Source: an uncultured Desulfobacterales bacterium (GTDB taxonomy: Bacteria > Desulfobacterota > Desulfobacteria > Desulfobacterales > UBA11574). Taken from it: DNA of 7,382 bases. A program made the translations under genes and the position numbers. Positions 1-4,802 of this stretch are shown here, in pieces. The notes beneath the pieces were generated by a model, which was given only the letters and a program-made list of their open reading frames with translations, did no database searches and was not told where the DNA came from. The number at the start of each line of letters is the position of its first letter. The first letter of the stretch is position 1. Location: contig CALANC010000203.1 of assembly GCA_937925895.1 (NCBI GenBank), positions 1-7,382 on the forward strand. Direction: 5' to 3'.

Positions 1-408
1 GACTGGTCAAAGATGGATTCAAGATGTTTTGATGTGGGGCTTGCTGTGGTCTATTTTTGCGTTGCCTGGAAGGGGGCCGCCGATGGTGATTTGGAACTGG
101 ACAGGGCCGGAACCTTTTTAAAGGCATATCAAGAAGCCGCCGGACATGGTGGCGAACTTGGTCCGTTAAATGCGCTTGAAATGGAATGTCTACCGGGAAT
201 GATTCATATGGGGAATCTATGGGTGCTGAATTGGACATTAGACGATTTTTACAACCTCAATCCCGATCCTTTGCAATATCTGAAATATCTCCGGCATGGT
301 GTGCGTTCGGGCAGATGGCTTGAACGCAATTTTGATGTTTTAACTAACTACATCCAGGAAAAGGTCTCAAAAAAAACCATCGGTTCTCTTCCTCAATCAA
401 TTAAATGA
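1..408 (+). CDS. APH/ThrB-like phosphotransferase family protein, C-terminal part (5' end outside window)
   Basis: The reading frame is open from base 1 (Asp-Trp-Ser-Lys, then the first Met at base 13) to TGA 406-408, giving 135 visible residues. The opening DWSKMDSRCFDVGLAVVYF resembles the segment after the catalytic loop in aminoglycoside phosphotransferase/homoserine kinase type II proteins. There an Asp of the 'IDF/VDW' metal-binding motif is followed by a D-x-R-x-x-D-x-[GA] stretch and a hydrophobic helix. The rest is helical, with a 'FLKAYQEA' helix and an L-N-A-L-E segment typical of the C-terminal lobe. These enzymes transfer phosphate from ATP to small hydroxylated or amino substrates in the cytoplasm. 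The Met at base 13 is therefore almost certainly internal, and the N-lobe and the HGD catalytic loop lie upstream. The substrate cannot be read from this fragment. The stop overlaps the next start (ATGA, 405-408), which implies co-transcription and translational coupling with the hydrolase. Confidence 0.72.
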   Translation, partial: DWSKMDSRCFDVGLAVVYFCVAWKGAADGDLELDRAGTFLKAYQEAAGHGGELGPLNALEMECLPGMIHMGNLWVLNWTLDDFYNLNPDPLQYLKYLRHGVRSGRWLERNFDVLTNYIQEKVSKKTIGSLPQSIK

Positions 409-1232
409 ACATGCTAATTAAGATAATTTCATGGTCGCTATTATTATATCTTGCCTATTGTGTCCTGCTCTTCCTGATGCAACGGCACATGATGTTTCCC
501 CGAAGCTTCATTGAAACACCTCCATTCAATCAAAATATTTCCGGCTTAGAGAGGATTTGGCTAGAGACAAGCTTCGGAAAGGTTGAAACGTGGTTTCTGC
601 CACCGAGTTTTGATAACGGTTCTAAACCGGCACCAGCCGTCATTTTTGCCCATGGAAATGGAGAGCTCATCGACTTTTGGCCGCATGAGTTAAAAAGTTT
701 CAATCAACTTGGTTTGGGAATTTTGCTGGTTGAGTATCCAGGATATGGAAGATCCAAGGGATCCCCCAGCCAAAAAAGCATCACTGAAACATTTATCAAT
801 GCTTACGATGTCCTCGTTGCCCGTGAGGAGGTCGATCCCGCTAAGATCATACTTTTCGGAAGGTCCCTGGGTGGTGGAGCGGTGTGTGCTCTTGCCGCGA
901 ATCGCCCTTCAGCCGCACTAATCCTCATGTCAACCTTTATCAGTGCCCGTTCCTTTGCATCAAGATATCTGGCTCCTTCAATCCTTGTCCGTGACCCGTT
1001 CGATAATCTTCCTATTGTTGAAACGTATCCCGGTCCGATTCTCATTGTTCACGGGAAATATGACACGGTCATTTCCTATTCGCACGGCAGCAGACTTTAC
1101 GGGGCGACAAAAAGAGGCAAAATGATAACCTACGACTGCGGTCACAATGATTGTCCGGCAAACTGGGATATCTTCTGGCGAGATATTGAGTCCTTCTTGT
1201 TCGATGCAGGACTCCTTGGGCGTTCCTCATGA
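405..1232 (+). CDS. Membrane-anchored alpha/beta hydrolase (Bem46/ABHD13-like serine hydrolase)
   Basis: This 275-residue protein starts with a hydrophobic segment (about residues 5-26), probably an uncleaved N-terminal membrane anchor, followed by the M-x-F-P-R stretch common after the anchor in this group. The alpha/beta hydrolase signs are in order: the oxyanion strand-turn HGNGE (83-87), YPGYGRS (111-117), the nucleophile elbow G-R-S-L-G-G (152-157, Ser154), the acid after the HGKYD strand (216-220, Asp220) and the catalytic His in CGHND (His247). The whole triad is present and the length is normal. Members cleave ester or related bonds, but the substrate is unknown. The start at 405 overlaps the upstream stop and has no clear Shine-Dalgarno sequence, so translation is probably coupled; Met3 (base 411) is an alternative start. 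Pairing with a small-molecule kinase suggests a shared minor metabolic or detoxification role, which is inference only. Confidence 0.87.
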   Translation: MNMLIKIISWSLLLYLAYCVLLFLMQRHMMFPRSFIETPPFNQNISGLERIWLETSFGKVETWFLPPSFDNGSKPAPAVIFAHGNGELIDFWPHELKSFNQLGLGILLVEYPGYGRSKGSPSQKSITETFINAYDVLVAREEVDPAKIILFGRSLGGGAVCALAANRPSAALILMSTFISARSFASRYLAPSILVRDPFDNLPIVETYPGPILIVHGKYDTVISYSHGSRLYGATKRGKMITYDCGHNDCPANWDIFWRDIESFLFDAGLLGRSS

Positions 1233-1281
1233 CCCCCTGCTAAAAACATACCATTTTCACTTCCCTAATTTATCATAATTG

Positions 1282-1311
1282 GTTAGTATAAGTTAGTTTT
1301 AGTTAGAAAAA
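1282..1311 (+). repeat. Three helically phased GTTAG direct repeats (candidate operator or UP-like element)
   Basis: GTTAG occurs at 1282-1286, 1292-1296 and 1302-1306, exactly 10 bp apart. Each copy is followed by five bases that are all A or T, so the unit reads GTTAG plus five A/T. Identical pentamers on one face of the helix suggest a protein binding array. The phased A/T tracts could also bend the DNA or contact the RNA polymerase alpha subunit. The block ends 18 bases before the -35 box, a position that suits an activator or an upstream regulatory site. The natural candidate ligand is the regulator encoded immediately downstream, but this is unproven. Confidence 0.5.
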
Positions 1312-1329
1312 TAATTATTGATATTTATA

Positions 1330-1358
1330 TTGACATAAAACAACATTAAAACTATAAA
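1330..1358 (+). promoter_or_regulatory. Sigma-70-type promoter of the regulator-tupABC operon
   Basis: A perfect -35 box TTGACA (1330-1335) is followed by a 17-base spacer and a -10 box TATAAA (1353-1358), which matches TATAAT at five of six bases. Transcription would start near 1363-1366, leaving a leader of only about 35 bases. The promoter lies in the only sizeable gap before the four-gene operon. No other promoter is needed for tupA, because only 11 bases separate it from the regulator. Confidence 0.75.
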
Positions 1359-1382
1359 TCGTAACCGTCTGTTCAACCATAC

Positions 1383-1388
1383 AGGAGA
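1383..1388 (+). promoter_or_regulatory. Ribosome binding site of the HTH-PBP regulator gene
   Basis: AGGAGA lies 10 bases before the ATG at 1399. It is the clearest Shine-Dalgarno sequence in the operon and supports that start codon. The downstream tup genes have weaker sites or none visible. Confidence 0.7.
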
Positions 1389-1398
1389 ACTTTGAAAA

Positions 1399-2316
1399 AT
1401 GAAAAGACTTCTTTCCACCAAAGAGGTGGCACAATTTTTAGGTGTTAATGAGAAGATGGTGTATAGCCTGGTGGCAGATAAAGGGCTTCCGGCAACAAAA
1501 ATAACCGGCAAGTGGCTATTTCCACGGCACCTGGTGGAGCAATGGATTGAAACACATACGACCAATTATCCTAAAACATTAACCAGTCTTCCACCCTATC
1601 ATGGATTGCTGGTTATCGCCGGAAGTAATGATCTGCTTTTGGACAAGACAATTTTTCTCTTCAATACCTTTTATTCCGGTAATGTTGCCGTGTTTGGAAA
1701 CCTGGGAAGCATGGGAGGCTTAAGCGCGTTGCGCCGGAACCTTTGCCACATGGCATCAAGCCATCTGCTTCAAGAAGATGAGGCGGAATATAATTTTGAA
1801 TTCGCCTCCGAGGAACTCGATACCATGCCTGCAGTAGTTAATTTCTGCAAACGTGAACAAGGTATATTGGTTAAAAATGGAAACCCGACAAGAATTAATT
1901 CCGTTGAAGATTTTGCCAAGCCGGGAACAAGAATCATAAATCGACCCCTGGGCACAGGCACCCGTCTGTTGTTGGATCGGGGACTGAAAAAGGCAGGAGT
2001 TAACGGTGAAAAAATTGACGGTTACCATAATGAAGTATACAGACACCTGGATGTAGGTCTTGAGATCCTTGCGGATAGGGCGGATGCAGGGCTAGGGATT
2101 CGGGCGGTGGCCGATATCCTTGCTATCGGATTTGTCCCCCTCCGTTGGGAAAGATATGATCTCTTGATCTCAAAAGAGCGATTCTTTGATGAGGGCGTGC
2201 AACTCTTTCTTGGCCTTCTTCGCGAAGATGCCTTTAAACAATTGGCAAAAAAAACATCAGGCTATGACGTGAAATTGTCAGGCAGAATGATATATCCGGA
2301 GGAAAAAAGACCTTGA
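1399..2316 (+). CDS. Excisionase-type HTH regulator with cytoplasmic PBP-like sensor domain (probable tungstate/molybdate-responsive)
   Basis: This 305-residue protein has two domains. Residues 4-54 form a MerR/excisionase-type winged helix (HTH_17 pattern): S-T-K-E-V-A-Q-F-L-G-V, then the recognition helix around N-E-K-M-V-Y, a G-K-W-L-F-P wing and an L-V-E-Q-W-I helix. Residues about 66-295 match the PBP_like family (PF12727): the G-S-N-D-L strand end (75-79), GSMGGLSAL (103-111), R-E-Q-G (152-155), N-R-P-L-G-T-G-T-R-L-L-L-D (181-193) and A-D-A-G-L-G-I-R (228-235). There is no signal peptide, so the binding-protein fold works in the cytoplasm, presumably as ligand sensor. The gene is first in the tupABC operon, 11 bases before tupA, which points to autoregulated control of tungstate uptake. 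It has neither the TOBE/MopI domain of ModE nor the recombinase-like DNA-binding domain of TunR. Automated labels such as 'excisionase' would mislead. The ligand is inferred from context. Confidence 0.85.
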   Translation: MKRLLSTKEVAQFLGVNEKMVYSLVADKGLPATKITGKWLFPRHLVEQWIETHTTNYPKTLTSLPPYHGLLVIAGSNDLLLDKTIFLFNTFYSGNVAVFGNLGSMGGLSALRRNLCHMASSHLLQEDEAEYNFEFASEELDTMPAVVNFCKREQGILVKNGNPTRINSVEDFAKPGTRIINRPLGTGTRLLLDRGLKKAGVNGEKIDGYHNEVYRHLDVGLEILADRADAGLGIRAVADILAIGFVPLRWERYDLLISKERFFDEGVQLFLGLLREDAFKQLAKKTSGYDVKLSGRMIYPEEKRP

Positions 2317-2327
2317 AAGGTCAATAG

Positions 2328-3251
2328 ATGAAAAAGAATGAGGTGTTAGAACAGATGAGAAGGAATTTTTTGTTACCAGCAGGTATAATCATCATCTTTG
2401 GTGTTGTTGCCACAGTAACTCTAGCCAATGAAAACGTTTTGAAGATGTCAACAACGACCAGCACTCAGGCATCCGGTCTGCTCGATATTATTTTGCCGGA
2501 ATTCGAGAAGAATACGGGTATTCGTATAAAGGTTTTTGCCAAAGGAACCGGCGCCGCCATTCGCGATGGCATTGACGGCAATGTGGACGTAATTTTCGTT
2601 CATGACAGGTCACGGGAAGAAAAATTTGTCAAAGCGGGTTATGGTACCGAGCGCTTTGCAGTCATGCACAATGATTTTATTATTATAGGTCCTCCCGGGG
2701 ACCCGGCCGGAATAAGCGGACTGAGCGATGCCGCCGATGCTTTGACCAAATTAGCCCGCGCCAAGGCGTTGTTTGTTTCTCGGGGAGATGACAGCGGTAC
2801 CCATAGCAAGGAACAAGCCCTTTGGGGAGCCACAGGTGTGGCTTTGGAAAACAGAACAAGCACCATTGTCAAAAAGGGGAAAAAAATTGCCGTCAACTTT
2901 ATCCTCCCCGAAGGGTCAAACCACTGGTATGTCTCTATCGGCCAAGGGATGGGAAAAACCATCACCTTTGCCGATGAAAAACGGGCTTATACCCTTGCGG
3001 ACCGGGGGACTTACATCAAATACAAATATGGCCGAACCGTCCCCATCGACTTGGAGATTATGATCCAAGGAGATTCAGCCTTAAACAACCCCTATGGCGT
3101 AATCCCAGTTAATCCAAAGATACATACCCACGTGAAATATTCGCTAGCTGAAGAATTTGCTAAGTGGTTGGTTTCTGCCAAGGGACAGTCTCTGATTTCA
3201 AATTACAAACTTTACGGGAAACAGCTTTTTTATCCGGACGCATTAAAATAA
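2328..3251 (+). CDS. tupA: Tungstate ABC transporter, periplasmic substrate-binding protein
   Basis: This 307-residue secreted protein has a basic start (with RR at 11-12), a hydrophobic core about 14-30 and a likely signal peptidase I site after T-L-A33. The mature part carries TupA family marks: S-T-T-T-S-T (41-46) followed by S-G-L-L for oxyanion binding, DVIFVHDRSREEKFV (87-101), NDFIIIGPPGDPAGI (115-129), RGDDSGTH (152-159), G-Q-G-M-G (205-209) and Y-T-L-A-D-R-G-T-Y (221-229). It would bind tungstate with high affinity in the periplasm and deliver it to TupB. Between the A-L-W-G helix and W-Y-V-S-I-G-Q-G-M-G there are about 32 residues, which looks longer than usual and Lys-rich. The start at 2328 has a weak AAAGG site seven bases upstream. 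Met10 (base 2355), preceded by AGGTG at 2341-2345, would give a more compact signal peptide. Molybdate or another oxyanion as the main ligand cannot be excluded. Confidence 0.9.
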   Translation: MKKNEVLEQMRRNFLLPAGIIIIFGVVATVTLANENVLKMSTTTSTQASGLLDIILPEFEKNTGIRIKVFAKGTGAAIRDGIDGNVDVIFVHDRSREEKFVKAGYGTERFAVMHNDFIIIGPPGDPAGISGLSDAADALTKLARAKALFVSRGDDSGTHSKEQALWGATGVALENRTSTIVKKGKKIAVNFILPEGSNHWYVSIGQGMGKTITFADEKRAYTLADRGTYIKYKYGRTVPIDLEIMIQGDSALNNPYGVIPVNPKIHTHVKYSLAEEFAKWLVSAKGQSLISNYKLYGKQLFYPDALK

Positions 3252-3254
3252 CCG

Positions 3255-3950
3255 ATGGATTTTTTTATCGACAGTCTATATTCGGCATTTCTGCTGGTTG
3301 TTTCTCTGGACCCGGAAATGGTTAACATCGTTCAGGTATCCCTTAAGGTGAGTACGACCTCGACCGTGATCGCCAGCCTCATGGGTGTGCCAATCGGATT
3401 TTTTGTTGCTTTTGAATCATTTCCCGGTAAGCGCATAGTTATCACCTGTTTGAACACCTTACTTGCACTCCCGACCGTGGTGATCGGCCTTTTTGTTTAT
3501 GGATTTATCTCGAGAAGGGGACTTCTCGGACCTCTCGATCTCCTCTATACTCAGAAAGCCATGGTTATCGGACAGACCATATTGATCCTGCCCATTGTCG
3601 CGACCTTTACCATCGCTGCTATTAGCAGGATCGATGAACGTTATCGAAAAACCGCTATGACCTTGGGTGCCAATCGGTGGCAAACAGCCGTTGCTGTTTT
3701 TAGAGAAGCGCGTTTCGGCATTATTGCGGCAGTAATTGCAGCGTTCGGTCGGGTTATTTCTGAAGTGGGAATCAGTATGATGCTCGGGGGAAATGCCAGA
3801 GGATTCACACGCACCATGACGACTGCCATGGCACTGGAATATGACAAAGGGCAATTCACATTAGCTGTCGCGTTGGGTATTATTCTCCTCGGACTCAGTT
3901 TCGGGATCAATCTCCTTTTTCATTTTTTCCAGGGAAGAACCAGGATCTGA
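3255..3950 (+). CDS. tupB: Tungstate ABC transporter, permease subunit
   Basis: This 231-residue inner-membrane protein is of normal length for TupB. Hydrophobic segments lie around residues 24-52, 61-84, 101-123, 154-175 and 199-224, as expected for a BPD_transp_1 permease. The cytoplasmic EAA-type coupling loop that contacts the ATPase is recognisable around 132-152 (R-K-T-A-M-T-L-G-A-N-R-W, then F-R-E-A). The stretch GRVISEVGISMMLGGN (165-180) is typical of tungstate/molybdate-type permeases. The ATG is three bases after the tupA stop and no Shine-Dalgarno sequence is visible, so translation probably depends on ribosomes finishing tupA. The start agrees with the N-terminal layout expected for the family (short amphipathic helix, then D-P-E-M/V). 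Dimers of this subunit should form the channel. Confidence 0.9.
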   Translation: MDFFIDSLYSAFLLVVSLDPEMVNIVQVSLKVSTTSTVIASLMGVPIGFFVAFESFPGKRIVITCLNTLLALPTVVIGLFVYGFISRRGLLGPLDLLYTQKAMVIGQTILILPIVATFTIAAISRIDERYRKTAMTLGANRWQTAVAVFREARFGIIAAVIAAFGRVISEVGISMMLGGNARGFTRTMTTAMALEYDKGQFTLAVALGIILLGLSFGINLLFHFFQGRTRI

Positions 3951-4600
3951 TGATTTACCATATCTCACAACTTACGAAGATATACGGAACCAGGACCGTC
4001 CTTGATATCCCTTCATTGAAAATTGAATCAGGATGGATTTATGCTTTGTTGGGCGCAAACGGAGCAGGGAAAACAACGCTATTAAATATTCTTGGATTTC
4101 TTGAGATACCAACCAATGGGAACATCTTTTTCCACTCAAAAAAGGTACAATTTTCCGAATCATCTCTTCACCCCCTCCGGAAAACAGTTATAATAGTTGA
4201 CCAGCACCCCATCCTTTTCACAACCACGGTTTACAAGAATCTGGAGTTTGGACTGAAAATAAGGAAAATCCCCAAAAAAGAAAGAGAATTGATCATAAAA
4301 GAATCACTGGAATTGGTGGGGATGAGACATTTAGCCGCGGCACCGGCCCATCGGCTTTCCGGCGGTGAAACACAACGGGTGGCCATTGCCCGCGCTTTAG
4401 CAGTGAATCCGAAAGTTCTTTTGTGCGATGAACCTACCTCAAGCGTGGATGCTGAAAATCAAGTTGCGATCATAAAAATTCTTAAACAGATAAACGCGTT
4501 AAAAAAAATTACCATCCTGTTCACCACTCACGACCGGCTGCAAGTATCTTCTTTGGCACACCACACCCTGGTTTTAAAAGATGGAAGACTTGCTGTCTAG
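3950..4600 (+). CDS. tupC: Tungstate ABC transporter, ATP-binding subunit
   Basis: This is a compact 216-residue ABC ATPase with all the motifs: Walker A G-A-N-G-A-G-K-T (35-42), Q-loop Gln85 (V-D-Q-H-P), signature L-S-G-G-E (136-140), Walker B V-L-L-C-D-E-P (156-162, catalytic Glu161), D-loop S-S-V-D (164-167) and H-loop His194 (T-T-H-D). It ends soon after the nucleotide-binding domain (L-V-L-K-D-G-R-L at 207-214), with no TOBE or C-terminal oxyanion-binding domain like that of some ModC proteins. Feedback by internal tungstate binding to the ATPase is therefore unlikely. The start shares one base with the tupB stop (TGATG, 3948-3952), giving coupled translation. It powers import through TupB at the cytoplasmic face. 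Confidence 0.91.
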   Translation: MIYHISQLTKIYGTRTVLDIPSLKIESGWIYALLGANGAGKTTLLNILGFLEIPTNGNIFFHSKKVQFSESSLHPLRKTVIIVDQHPILFTTTVYKNLEFGLKIRKIPKKERELIIKESLELVGMRHLAAAPAHRLSGGETQRVAIARALAVNPKVLLCDEPTSSVDAENQVAIIKILKQINALKKITILFTTHDRLQVSSLAHHTLVLKDGRLAV

Positions 4601-4802
4601 TTTCCATTTTTAAGTTGTGGATGGACACTATCTTGAAATCGATTCCTAATTCTTGCCATAATCGTGACCTGCTTTATATTTTAAGGGAATCCCATCATGT
4701 CTGGTGGATTGTATTTTTGTAAATGTTATTATCTGAATTTTGCACGAGTTGGAAGTTCTCATTAATTTTCATACAAGATTCAGGTTTTACTGGGGTATTC
4801 AT
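4601..4802 (+). other. Intergenic gap between tupC and the M16 protease gene, no convincing signal
   Basis: This 202-base gap is AT-rich. I find no strong hairpin followed by a U-run, so no clear rho-independent terminator for the tup operon. There is also no good sigma-70 promoter: the best pair, TTGCAC at 4740 and TTAATT at 4762, is poor. A GGGGT at 4792-4796, six bases before the ATG at 4803, is the likely ribosome binding site of the protease. A 22-codon ORF (4697-4765) with an AAGGGA site exists but has no further support. An imperfect inverted repeat (GATTCC 4641-4646, GGAATC 4686-4691) has a 39-base loop and is weak. Confidence 0.5.

Noticed and set aside
1310..1319. AATAATTATT perfect palindrome between the repeats and the -35 box
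   Set aside because: In such AT-rich DNA a 10-base A/T palindrome is likely by chance, and it has no G/C anchor bases.
1371..1390. GTTC/GAAC inverted repeat around the regulator's ribosome binding site
   Set aside because: The stem is only four base pairs with a 12-base loop, too weak to support a translational switch.
1233..1398. ModE box or Moco/Tuco riboswitch upstream of the operon
   Set aside because: No ModE-type palindrome was found. The leader after the strong promoter is about 35 bases, too short for the riboswitch.
1399..1560. Reading the regulator as a phage or transposon excisionase, hence a mobile element
   Set aside because: Only the HTH fold is excisionase-like. The fused PBP-like domain and the tup neighbours indicate a regulator, and no integrase, att site or terminal repeat is present.
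3459..3854. Antisense open frame (131 codons) opposite tupB
   Set aside because: TupB is well supported by family motifs across this region, and the antisense product has no recognisable domain.
4697..4765. 22-codon leader ORF with an AAGGGA site before the protease
   Set aside because: Short ORFs of this size are expected by chance. It has no attenuator-like hairpins and no repeated codon to sense, so it is not listed as a gene.
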